A stretch of 64,000 bases of DNA from Chenopodium formosanum (Eukaryota > Streptophyta > Magnoliopsida > Caryophyllales > Amaranthaceae): NCBI GenBank assembly GCA_024500155.1, contig CM044862.1, positions 42,108,001-42,172,000 on the forward strand. Reading direction: 5' to 3'. Within the stretch, counting starts at the first letter, position 1. The number at the start of each line of letters is the position of its first letter. The position numbers were made by a program, and so were the translations under genes. The notes beneath the pieces were generated by a model. That model was not told the DNA's origin. It did no database searches and saw nothing but the letters and a program-made list of their open reading frames with translations. Below are positions 35,908-46,510 of this stretch, in pieces.

Positions 35908-38480
35908 TGATGAGTGACATGTATGTCACTCGTAGGAAGTATTTTTAGAGTCATTTTCGCGTTTATTTTATCTTATTTTCCCTTTCTTTCTCTTGTTTTC
36001 TCTTTAATAAAGTTTCTAGTTTATTTTGGTAATTTTGTCGTGTTTTAGTTCTTTTCGTAGTTTTTAGTTTATTTTCGTATTTTATTTGCTTTTGATTTGT
36101 TATATTTCGTTCTTTATTTTTCTTTGAAAGTTTTCTAATTTACTTTTATTTATTTTAATTGGTTTTGAGTCTATTTTATTTCACTTTCTTTGCTTGTATA
36201 GTTTTTTTTTAGTTTTTATTAGTTTTAAGTTTACTTTGTTATTTATTTGATTTTATTTACTTGTATAGTTTTATTTAATTTTTATTAGTTTAGTGTTATT
36301 TCTCTTTTTCTATTTTACTTTATTTTATTCCTAATTTATTTATTTCTTTTTTTATTTGTCTTGATTTCTTCTCGGTTTTGTGTTGAGGGTCCCGGGTTTC
36401 ATGTCAAGTGAGTTCGGAGTTCGGGGAAGAGTGAAAGTGTGCAATTCTTCTTTGATGGCTGGTGCCTACCGCTTATCCATCACCCCACCTCCCTTATCCT
36501 CCACCACATCAACCTCACACAAATCAGCCAACCTCCTCTGCTTCTCCCCTGCTGCCACCAACACCACCACACAGCAACCGTGACAATCACACGCACATCT
36601 CCAGCCTAACCATCTCACAAACACCACACACACCAGCAACAGCCACCACCTTCACGCGCAGCCGCAACAACAACTACCACTATCCCCTGCTCTAGTTCAC
36701 CTCGCAACAGCACCTGCTGCCTCCCTCACGCAACAATCAACCACACAACCACCAACAACAGCACACACAACCAAACACCACACACCACCAGCCGCAACAG
36801 CCCCTGCTCCAATTCGCAATTAACCACCAGCTACAGCAACCTACCACAACCTAGACCACCGCAATAAACCGCTTTTAGCCACCCAAAACGAAAGCCCTTC
36901 ACCACACCTGACCCGCAACTACTCAAACCACCAATTAAGCAACCAATCGACCCCTCAATTAAGCAAAAATCAGAGTAAATTGCAAATTAATCAAGTTCGA
37001 GCAAACCGTTGAGGATTCGACCGAACTTCGAGTCAGAGACTTTGGGGGTTTTGTTATTCGAAGAGGAGTGGTCGAACACACCCTTGGTTCGACCGAACCA
37101 ACCCCGTAGTTCGGTCGAACCAGCCATCGGTTTGATCGAACCATTTTACGAGACTCGCGCATGGTTTTTAATGAAGATCGAACGGCTTGAATTGATGCTC
37201 GATGAGTGCTGTTGAAGATGAACGGTGGCAATTTCATATGGAAGCTTGATGATGGATTTTTGTTAGGTTCAAAGTAGGGGATCATCTCCCATTTTTAGAG
37301 CAGCCAACATGTCGAAGAAGAGGGGAAAAGGGTCTGATGATTTTGGTGGGTTTAGATTATTATTTCATTTTCTTTTTCTTTTAATTTTTTATTATTATTT
37401 CTTTGTTTTCTTTTCTCTTTTCTTATTTTCTTTCTTTTATTTTTATTTTTATTTTAGTTTTATTTTTTTCCTTTTCCTTTTTATTTTATTTTCTTTTCCT
37501 TCTTTTTTCTATTTTCCCTAGTTTTATTAAGTTAGTATAAATACCCATTTTTAGGGGTAATTTAGAAAACATTCAATAACTATCCATTCTTCTCTCTAAT
37601 TAGTTTTAGGTTAGGTTAGGATCATTCTTCATTGGTAGAGAGAGAAAGTGATGTTTTCTTAATTAATGAACTTGGATTTTGAAGAAGGAGCTTGTTCAAT
37701 CCTTTGTAGACCTTCATCTTCTATTAATGAGCAATCTCTTACTCTCTCTCCTCTATTTTTATTTGTTTTATTTTGATTATTATTTTAGTTTTTGGTATTG
37801 CTTGTTAATCATGTTTATTCTTGATTGTTTGTTAATTAATCTTGTTATTAACATGATTAGTGAGTAATTTCCCCATTAAGGGAATGGTTGTGGTGTAGTT
37901 GGACCTTGTGCATGTTCTAGGGTTTAGAATTGATTTATTTGTGATTAAAGTCTTTATATGCTTGATATTCTTTAATCTTCTTGCAAGTGCACATTGTTGG
38001 TTGATTAAAGGTGAATCTTTGCTAACAAGAAACGGAAGTTGACTTAGTTAAGGTTCATTACTATCGATTGTTATTTAATAGTACCTCCTAGTATATGGTT
38101 CTAATGTGGAAACATAGAGGCTATGTTAGGAGAATCCAATTGACCCCGGAAGGCGGCTAGATTGGATTCTTTATTTCGATATTCGAGCATGTTTAGTTCA
38201 TAATTAATTCAATTTATATGCCTTTGTTTATGTTCAAGTGAATGTTATACCTAAACCATTTTCTTTAATGTTTTATTTCTTGTTTTAGCATCTTTAGACT
38301 TTAGTTTATTTATCCCTTATTCCGGACTAGCTTAATTGTCGATAACATTTGGTGGTGTTTATCAGTTCTCTGTGGTTCGACCCCTATGCTTGCCTTGTAC
38401 TCGTATTAGGTTTGTTTAGGTTGTATAAATTGTATTTGATCTAGGGATAGACAATTGAAGACGCGTTTATTCCCTTGTCA
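35908..38480 (-). repeat. Solo LTR, Ty3/gypsy type, 2573 bp, inserted in LINE-B
   Basis: The insert has TG...CA ends (TGATGAGTGACA and CCCTTGTCA) and a 5-bp target duplication ACAGA (35903-35907 and 38481-38485). LINE-A gives the uninterrupted site. No internal coding sequence is present, so a full element was probably reduced by LTR-LTR recombination. Near the right end is CTGTGGTTCGACCCC, familiar from U5 of plant gypsy LTRs. That suggests true transcription runs left to right, although the strand is given here only for the host LINE. Three low-complexity zones lie within: T-rich 35940-36370, CA-rich 36460-36960 and T-rich 37350-37515. Confidence 0.9.
37536..37543 (+). promoter_or_regulatory. 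TATA box of the solo LTR
   Basis: TATAAATA followed by pyrimidine-rich sequence about 945 bp before the LTR end, between the T-rich tract and the U5-like part. It fits a plus-strand LTR promoter. It would transcribe LINE-B antisense. Confidence 0.5.
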
Positions 38481-38485
38481 ACAGA

Positions 38486-40073
38486 CTTTAGGAAGATAGA
38501 CATAATTCCAAGCAACCAAAGATTTTTTATCAGGGGCAGAGGATCCAGTCCAAAGAAAGAATCTAAATCTAGCCTCGATCTCTTTCAGAATTTTCTTTGG
38601 CAAGATAAAGATTTGAGCCCAATATGTTTGAATACCAAACAACACACTCTTAACCAACTGGAGCTCCCAGCATAGGACAAGTGTTTAGCCATCCACCCTT
38701 GAATTCTTGCAGTCACCTTCTCCACCAAAGGCCTACACTAAGGAATAGTAAGCTTCTTAGAAGAGAAAGGGACCCCAAGATATCTAAAAGGAATAGAACC
38801 TTGAGAAACACCAAGAAGCTCTTTCAACTTTGTCTGAACTTCAACAGAAACTTCCCCAAAGTAAACTTCACTTTTATCAAGATTAGCAGAAAGCCCTTAA
38901 GCACCAGAAAATTTCAAGAAAACTTGGAAGAGAAGCTTATCAGAAACACTATCAGCTCTAGGAAACATCAATAGATCATTAGCAAACATCATGTGAGTTA
39001 GGATTAACTTTTCACATCTAGGATGAAAAATAAAATCAGGAGTTAACCTAAGCTCATCAAGGCATCTGGAAAGGTATTCCATACCAATAAAAAAAAGAAA
39101 GGGAGACATAGGATCACCTAGTCTTAAACCTTTCTTATCTTCAAAAGGAAGGGCAGGAAAACCATTGATAAGAATAGAATAAGTGACAGAAGTAAGACAA
39201 GTCCAGATCTAGTTAACAAATCTCTGAGGGAAACCAAGCTCCTGCATAACAGTAATTAAGAATCCCCACTCAACTGAATCATAGGCTTTCTTCAAATCCA
39301 CCTTAACCATGCATCTAGGTGAAATAAATTTGTGATCATAGCCTTTGATCAACTCACTTGCAAGAAGGATATTGTCACCAATGTGCTTGCATGGAATGAA
39401 ACCTGCTTGAGCATCATCAATGACCTCACCAATGATAGCAGCAAATCTAGTAGTTATGACCTTAGAAATGAGCTTATAAACAACAGTGCAACAAGCTATA
39501 GGTCTACAATCCTTAACATGGGAAGTATTAGGGATTTTAGGAACAAGAGTGATAGTTGTGCAATTCCATTGCTTAGGCAAGGTCTCTTTAGTAAAGAAAT
39601 AAATAACACTAGCATAAATATCATCTTTCACAATATGCCAAGCTCTCTTAAAGAAAAAGTAGTTAAAGCCATCAATACCTTTAGTGTTATCAATTCCCTT
39701 AAGAGCATCATCAATTTCAGCATGAGAAACGGGCTGAATGAGATAGCTCTGAGGAACAGAGCTAAGCTGTTTACCCCTCCTCATAGTAACAAGGTCAACA
39801 ACAGGAAGCCAAGGAGCCTTAGTCCCTAAAAGAGACTTATAGAAGGAGATAATTTCATGAGAAATAACATCTGGATCCTTAAGAAAAAGCTAGTTAGAGT
39901 CAAAGATGGAGTCAATTCTGTTCCTTGCTTGTCTACTCTTAATCACTGAGAAAAAATAATGAGAATTGCCATCTCCAAGCTTAATCCAGTTGATCCTACA
40001 TTTTTGTTTGAAGATGCTTTCTTTAATATCATTCCAGTGTTTGACAACCTTAATAGCATCAGATTCTTGAATA
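38486..40073 (-). pseudogene. LINE-B ORF2 reverse transcriptase
   Basis: Minus strand. Polymerase blocks in order from the right: TTITLVPKIPNTSHVKDCRP, ISKVITTRFAAIIGEVI, QAGFIPCKHIGDNILLASEL, MVKVDLKKAYDSVEWGFL, GDPMSPFLFFIGMEYLSRCL, then the active-site box at 38975-38986. That box reads FAND rather than FADD, so the first of the paired catalytic Asp is lost. Stops occur near 39208 (FVN*IWT), 38896 and 39888, with otherwise preserved frame. The region before the zf-RVT ends at the solo LTR. Confidence 0.9.
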
Positions 40074-41030
40074 TCATTCCAAATCATCAGGATTCTGAGC
40101 CATTAAGTTCTGAATTCCATCAATCTCAACATTAGCTTGATCAATCTTCTCCTCAATGTTGCCAAAGTGCTTGCTATTAAGAGACTTGATACTAGACTTC
40201 ACATAATTAAGCTTTTGCCAAACAAAACCACCAGAACACCAAGCCTGAGAAACAATATCAAGGAAATCAGGATGATCAGCAATACAGTTTAGAAACCTGA
40301 AAGGTCTACCTCTCCCAGCAGGAGTAGGACAAATATCCAATGGAACTGGACTGTGATCAGATAAAGAAGGGGGAAGATAGACAGTCTCAACATGCCCATG
40401 AGAGGTCATCCAAGCTTGGTTACCAAAGACTCTATCAATCCTAGAAAGAGTTCTAAGACCAGTGTGAGCCTTATTTGACCAAGAGTAAAAAGCTCCTTTG
40501 CTCTTAACCTCAGTGAGGTCCAAATCATCAACCAAACTCTGGAAATCTCTAATCTCATAATCAGTGACATCAGTACCATAAAGCCTGTCTAAAGTTTGAA
40601 GAACAGAGTTAAAATCACCAGCACAGAGCAATGGAGAATGCTGAATAGAGATATTCCTAATTCCTTCCCACATAGGAAGCCTATCATAAATAAAGTGAAG
40701 CCCATAGACAACAGTGAGATGAATTTGAGTAGAAAGATCCTTAGAAAAGACACTATAATGAATAAACTGTTCATGAATCTTCAAGACATTGACAGTTACT
40801 CTATCTGCATTCCAACCAAGCAAAATCCTCCCTTTAGGAGAATGATCATAATTGCACACCCAAAGCCAAGAAGAGCCAAACTTCTTCTGATAAGTGAGAA
40901 TATTTTTTGATTTGACTTTTGTTTCAAGAAGGCCAATAACATCAACTGAATGAGAGTGAAGCAACCTCCTAATAGAGGCAACTTTGCAAGGGTCATTCAG
41001 GCCCCTAACATTCCAGATAGAGTAAATCAT
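40074..41030 (-). pseudogene. LINE-B ORF2 endonuclease
   Basis: An open frame of 318 codons beginning MIYSIWNVRGLND, the usual start of plant LINE ORF2. APE-type endonuclease motifs are present in order: WNVRGLN (Asn), GLLETK (Glu), VVYG, AGDFNSV (Asp and Asn), and SDHSP (catalytic His). This domain looks catalytically complete. It nicks T-rich target DNA to prime reverse transcription. The frame ends just after the domain at LMAQNPDDLE. Confidence 0.9.
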
Positions 41031-41262
41031 GAAACCAAAGGGGGTCTTACCTCACCCGCTTGGATTTATAGTGAAACCACCTACACCATCCATTTCATTA
41101 GCAAATAAAGCAACAAAAGCATTAGAGGTAGAAGCAGGCTGATTAACCCTAGTTTGCTAACTTTTTGTCTTCTTTCTAACTATTCTCTACCCCTCATCTG
41201 ATTTTTGAGAAGTATGCACCTGTGGAGTGATAATAGATTTCCCATGAACAGAAGCATCAACA

Positions 41263-42454
41263 TCAACAAACAGGAGGAGCTTGAGTAGGCTTAGCAGCCA
41301 AGACTTGCTGCACTTTAGGAGCTGTAGTTACTGACTGCTTGGGAGCTGCAGTCACTGAATGCTTAGGAGCTGATGGCACTTTGACAGAACAATCATGGCC
41401 CACTTTATTAAATTTAGAGCAAAAAGGTGGAGTCCATTCATAAACTACCTTGAGTTCCATAGTTTCCTTCGAGGGGCTTTTCACAAACACAGATTTAGGT
41501 AATGGCTTGGTAACATCAATTTCTATTAAAACTCTAGCAAAGGAAACTCTTAGTTGTCTTATAGTACATTCATCAGAGCAAATTGGAATACCAAGCAAAC
41601 TACCAATACGACTAAGAGTTTCAAGACCTTAGAAATTTAGAGGTAAGTTTGGGAACTTAACCCATAATGGAACAATTCTCAAAATCTCAGCACCAAAATC
41701 AAATTTAGGGCTCCAAGGTATAATGATTGCTGGTTTTCCCATGAACATATGCAGACCAAAGCAAAGAATAGTATCCTTTTCACTAACTGAGCAACAATTT
41801 ATGATAAAATACCCATCATCATGCCAAAAAATTTCTTGTTTTTTCACATCATGCCATTGTTGAACTATGAAGCAATGGACAGCAGCAATAGTAGGGTAAT
41901 GACCAACAACATAAAAAAACTAAAGCATTAGACCATTTCCTATTACCTTCCAAAATTTCAGAATCCTTAAGCTGAGCAACCTGCTTCCCATTTTGAACAA
42001 CCGGAGCAACAAAGAACAGGGGAGCTCCCTTAGTAGCTAACTTCCCAGAGAATGAGCTTCGATCTTCACCATCCTTGTGCAGGTTCTGTTCTGGGGGAGG
42101 TACAGAGCGAGAATCAGGGATAACTTGTTCAGATCGATGAGCAGCAGCTTCAGCATTTAATAGAACACTAAACCCAGAAACCCTAGGTACTGTTTTATTG
42201 GAATTCGAAGATGTTGGTCTAGCAATTGCTTCAGCAAATAGGGAAATAGTTTCAGCATCACTCCGGGGAATAGAACTACAAGACGGATTGACCAGTGTCA
42301 GCTCCAGAGTGACAAGCTCATCTACCTCCTGAATCGGGCTTGGAACAAAATTTGTACCTGAGTTTCGCAAATTCTGTAAAATTGCATCAGTAACACTTTT
42401 ATGCTGTACTAATTGAGGTGTAAAATTGTTCTGCTTCTTCTTCTTATCCGTCAA
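41263..42454 (-). pseudogene. LINE-B ORF1 (DUF4283-type RNA-binding protein with CCHC knuckle)
   Basis: Minus strand in three pieces. The N-terminal piece (42454-41849) starts MTDKKKKQNNFTPQL. The middle (41847-41629) has the DUF4283-like stretch GYFIINCCSVSEKDTILCFG...PAIIIPWSPKFDF. The C-terminal piece (41598-41263) ends in an Ala/Pro/Gln-rich tail. The knuckle reads PPFCSKFNKVGHDC, where the second Cys of the CCHC pattern is Phe. Plant LINE ORF1 proteins bind element RNA. The break near 41848 is a frameshift and the one near 41630 a stop. Confidence 0.85.
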
Positions 42455-42575
42455 AGATCAAGATTGATGAAGAAACCACTCAAAATCGATTAACCATGGA
42501 GAAGAGGAAGAAGAGAGAAAGTCAACGAAAGTCAAACCTCTTTTAAGCCAATGATTTTTCGACTTGTATTCATTT

Positions 42576-43548
42576 AAAACGCTTTGTTTTAATGTGTTTG
42601 ATTTTCCTTTAATTTAAAAAGATTTGTTTAATGTGTTTGACTTTTATTCAATTCAAAAAGCTTTGTTTGGATGTGTTTGACTTGCATTTGATTCATAAAG
42701 CTTTGCTTGAATGTGTTTTACTTTCCTTTTATTCAAAAAGATTTGTTTGAATGTGTTTGACTATCAAATGATTCATTTAGCTTTGTTGAATACTTTTGAC
42801 TCTCATTCAAATCCAAAAGCTTTATTTGAATGTGTTTGAATTTCATTTGGTTGAAATTTTTTTGTTTGAATGTGTTTGACTTTCATTTTATTCAAAAAGC
42901 TTTTTTTGAATGTGTTTGACTTTCATTTGATACAAAAACTTTGTTTAAATTTGTTTGACTTTCCTTTGATTCCAAAAGATTTGCTTAAATGGGTTTGACA
43001 TTCATATGAGTCTACAAGCTTCGTTGAATGCTTTTGACTTGTATTCGATTCAAAAAGCTTTGTGTGAATGTGTTTAACTTTCATTTGATTTAAAAAGCTT
43101 TATTTGATTGTGTTGACTTTCATTCAATTCAAAAAGCTTTGTTTGAATGTATTTGACTTTCATTTGTTTCTAAAAGCTTTAAATGAATGTGTTCGGCTTT
43201 CTTTTGATTAAAATGATTTGTTTGAATGTGTTTGACTTTCATATGATACAATTATCTTTGTTGATTGCTCTTGACTTTCATTAGATTTAAAAAGCTTTGT
43301 TTCAATGTGTTAGACTTTCATTTGAATCAATTAGCTTCATTAAATAAAATTGACTGTCATTCAATTTAAAAATCTTATTTTGAAAGTGTTTGAATTTCAT
43401 TTGATCCAAAATGCTTTGTTTAAAAGTGTTTGACTTTCATTTTATTCGAAAATTAAAGCTTTGTTTGAATGTGTTTGACTTTCCTTTGATTCAAAAAGAT
43501 TTGTTTGAATTTGTTTGACTTTCATATGATTTAATTAGTTTCTTTGAA
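42576..43548 (+). repeat. Satellite segment between LINE-B and the MULE
   Basis: Same 40-bp satellite and orientation, about 24 monomers. It ends in the 9-bp TTCTTTGAA at 43540-43548 that forms the left target duplication of the MULE. Confidence 0.95.
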
Positions 43549-43949
43549 GGAAAAATGGAAAAGAAAAATCCAACCTTTGCACTTTTTTCTCCTAAAAATC
43601 CAAACTTAAGTTTATTCCACAAAAATCCAACCTTTATACCCCATCTTCTCCAACAAATCCATTTAACCTAAAACCTGTTAAACAAGTTAAAATGGAGTTT
43701 TTTTAGATTATTATTATTCACTATTCTCCTACCTCACCATCCCCCTTCCATGCCCACCATAACCACCGGTCCACCACCCCAAAAACACCTTGCCACCTAA
43801 AAATTCCCCTCACCCCTTGCCGCAACCCTTCTACCCCCCTAACACTCCTTGGTGCCCTAAAACCCCAGCCTACACCTTGAAACCCCAACATACACCTCTG
43901 TCGTAAATCCCTTGCAACCAGAACGCCACATCTCAACCCCGACAAACTG

Positions 43950-44350
43950 CATTTCCCTCACTCGACCATTGCTGCGTCGCATCTCCCTCACTCAACAATC
44001 TCCTTCGCACTTCCTCACTCAACCCCGACAACTACAGGAGTAGGCACATTCTCGATGTTTCCATTGTCAATTTCCTTAAGAAATTTAGTGTATGAGTGGA
44101 TGGCTTCTTCCTTGAGGTAACCCACAATACGATGGGCAAGCTTAGGAGACACAATGTAGGCGAGAAAGTAAGCATTGAAGAAAACACCCTGGACAGCAAA
44201 CACTAGTGCACGTTCATATCTCCCTCGCACTCCCTCACTCAACCCTGACAACCGCACTATCTCCCTCGAATCTCCCTCACTCAACCCCGACAACTACACC
44301 ATCTCACTCGCTCAACCCCGAAAACCGCAGTATCTCCCTCGCAAAACAAA
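43950..44350 (+). repeat. C-rich direct repeats around the AOX fragment
   Basis: The phrase CTCCCTCACTCAACCCCGAC and close variants occurs about six times (near 43975, 44012, 44225, 44272, 44305), with the AOX segment in the middle. Spacing is irregular, roughly 30-45 bp apart outside the AOX segment. The frames that run through them are repetitive. Confidence 0.8.
44036..44212 (-). pseudogene. AOX-like fragment: Captured alternative oxidase (AOX) exon fragment
   Basis: The minus strand encodes about 59 residues that match plant mitochondrial alternative oxidase, the diiron ubiquinol oxidase of the inner membrane. The clearest stretches are VQGVFFNAYFLAYIVSPKLA, HRIVGYLKEEAIHSYTKFLK and NGNIENVPTP. 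The helix motif usually read LEEEAIHSYTE is LKEEAIHSYTK here, still with its central Glu-Glu-Ala-Ile-His. The upstream NERMHL and downstream DEAHH diiron motifs are absent, so it is a fragment only. It sits between C-rich direct repeats within the MULE and reads on into them without a stop. Confidence 0.88.
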
Positions 44351-44741
44351 GCAGCCACCAAAAATTAAAGCTCCAATTTAGCCAATTCAAATTAATAGGG
44401 GAGGACTATTAAGGTTTTGGGGGCCGGGTTGGGTTGCCGGGGAAGGAGAGGTGGGATGTTCCGATCAGGACAGCGGCGTAAGGGTGGTCATTTGGCAGTC
44501 AAAGGGGGGTCAGGGGCTTTGATTTTTTTTTCTTTTAATTTTTTTATTTAATTATTTAAAATAATAATAGACCTATATAAAGCTGACACATGGCATATAA
44601 CTTATAAAAACCGGTCACCAACATGTAATGGATCTTTAGATGAAGATGGGGTATAAAGGTTGGATTTTTGTAGAACAAATTTAAGGTTGGATTTTTAGGA
44701 GAAAAAAGTGCAAAGGTTGGATTTTTAATTTCCATTTTTCC

Positions 44742-45028
44742 TTCGTTTAATGGTTTTGACATTCATTCCATTAACAAAGCTTTGCTTGAATGTGTTTAAC
44801 TTCCATTTGATTCAAAAACCTTTATTTGAATGTGTTTGACTTTCATTTGATTCAATTAGCTTCGTTGAATGCATTTGACTTTTATTCGATTTAAAAAGAT
44901 TTGGTAGAATGTTTTTGGCGTTCATTTTATTCAAAAAGCTTTGTTTTAATGTGTTTGACATTCATTTGATTCAAAAAGCATTGTTTTAATGTGTTCGAAT
45001 TTATTTTTTAATTTAAACAAGTTAGTTT
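44742..45028 (+). repeat. Satellite segment between MULE and LINE-C
   Basis: About seven monomers of the same satellite in the same orientation. They continue the monomer series that is cut at 43548. Confidence 0.95.
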
Positions 45029-45051
45029 GTTTTTTTTTTTTTTTTTTTTTT

Positions 45052-45437
45052 TGGTAAGTAAGAAAGTATATTACTATCAAAACTGTACAAATGTACAAAG
45101 AATACAAGCCTGACATCAGGCAACTCCAAAACTACACAAGACCTAACACACAGGTCACCCTCCACCTCAAGCTTTAAACTCCTTCAGTTGCCACCTTCTA
45201 GGAAGGGTTCACCTGAAGGAGAAAAAAGAAAACCTATCCAGAAGCAGTCTGCTGCCTTCTAGGAAGAACACAGACCACAACTGAAAAGGACTAACAAAAA
45301 AAACAAGCAAAAAACAAAAACAACATAGCATCAAACCAAAATGAACTAATTTAAGATGCTGCTGTACAGTTCCTGTATCCATTTGCACTGCAATCTACTC
45401 CAATTCTTGTTTATAAGCTGCTTGACTCTGTCCATGC
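45052..45437 (-). other. LINE-C 3' UTR and last codons of ORF2
   Basis: Noncoding AC-rich sequence next to the poly-A tail, with the phrase CCTTCTAGGAAG repeated (45188 and 45265). It resembles the LINE-B 3' UTR phrase CACCTTCTAGGAAGGG, so the two families may share a 3' end motif. Confidence 0.7.
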
Positions 45438-46510
45438 TCACCCTACCAATAGCCTTACAAATCTTGGAAGGGTGAATAACAGCTTTCTGCCAAAAGCTGT
45501 ATTCCTAGCAAACCAGATGTGATAAACAACACAAGCAAGAACTGCTAGAACCACCTTCTGCTGCACCTTATCTTTTACTACTCTGAGCCAGTTCTTCCAA
45601 ACCTCATCAAATGCAGTAATTCTGATTTGGAATATGGAGCCAATGGGCAATTCTCATCAAACACTCTTGACTGTATCTACAATTAAAGAACAGATGCTGC
45701 CTGTCCTCAATATTAGCACCACACAACAAGCAACTATCCTCAGCACAAGCATCATATTTCAAGAGTTTCTCTCTTGTTCTGAGTCTATCATGCATAGCAA
45801 GCCATAAGATGAAAGAATGTTTGGGAATATTGAACTTATTCCAAACCCATTTACACCAATCCACCTTTGTTCCAGTTCCCTCCAGCCATTTGTAGCACTC
45901 AGAAATTCTATAAGTGCCATTCATCAAGCTATTTTGCTCAAAACCTTCTTTTAGCTGGTCCTTAACTGCACATAATCTCCTCTAAGCCCATCCTGCAAAC
46001 CTTTTAGGACTATAATTCCACCAGTCTTGGTCTTTAATGTACACAACATGAACCCATTTCACCCACAGAGAGTCCTTTTTTTTTAGCTATTTTCCACACA
46101 TACTTCCCCAATGCTGCCCTGTTCCACATACCACAATCTCTAATACCCAGGCCACCCTCAGCTTTGCTTTTGCAGACCCATTCCCAGGCAATTGGGGGAG
46201 CCTTAGGCAAAACAGCATCTCCACACCAAAGAAAAGCTCTGCACAACTGAGTAATCCTCAAGAAAACTAACTTAGGTAAAAGCACACACTAAGCCCAATA
46301 AGTATGCAAACTAATCAAAACAAAGTTCACCAGCACAACTCTTGCAATATAAGACAGATTTCTGCTAGACCAGCAAGTAATTCTAGTCAGCATCTTATCA
46401 ACTATAGCATCAAAGTCAAATACTCTCAAGTATTTAGCATTCAGGGGGATTCCAAGATATCTAAAAGAAGTTTCTCCTATAACAAACCCAGACGCAGACA
46501 CAATTTCCTG
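45438..46510 (-). pseudogene. LINE-C ORF2 C-terminus (zf-RVT)
   Basis: Minus strand pieces: SASGFVIGETSFRYLGIPLN after the polymerase, then FLWCGDAVLPKAPPIAWEWV, and at 45927-45607 the zinc-binding region with FNIPKHSFILWLAMHDRLRT and CLLCGANIEDRQHLFFNC (CxxC...H...C intact). Frameshifts occur near 46285 and 46034 and another near 45640, with a stop near 46508 (EM*QEIV). Confidence 0.88.

Larger units (their letters stand above)
34351..42575 (-). mobile_element. LINE-B: near full-length L1-type LINE, split by a solo LTR
   Basis: Minus-strand element with a poly-A tail (poly-T at 34352-34363), 3' UTR, ORF2 and ORF1. Without the 2573-bp solo LTR it is about 5.6 kb, a normal full length. A possible 10-bp target duplication AAAACGCTTT flanks it (34345-34354 and 42576-42585). 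This is a rare monomer variant present on both sides, but it is hard to prove inside a satellite. Several stops, a mutated polymerase box and a damaged ORF1 knuckle show it is dead. Confidence 0.92.
43549..44741. mobile_element. Nonautonomous Mutator-like element (Pack-MULE)
   Basis: 1193 bp with terminal inverted repeats of about 100 bp (43549-43651 and 44641-44741), both starting GGAAAAATGGAAA when read inward. Flanking 9-bp direct repeats TTCTTTGAA and TTCGTTTAA (7 of 9 identical) fit Mutator target duplications, and the continuous satellite on both sides confirms the ends. Each TIR holds three copies of AAAAATCCAA(C/A)CTT. It has no transposase. Inside are C-rich direct repeats and a captured alternative oxidase fragment. 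Confidence 0.88.

Noticed and set aside
36380..36695. Ser/Thr/Pro-rich frames in the solo LTR
   Set aside because: CA-rich low-complexity sequence, overlapping frames, no domain.
37309..37521. Phe-rich frame that looks like a membrane protein
   Set aside because: It is a T-rich low-complexity tract, so the hydrophobicity is a composition effect.
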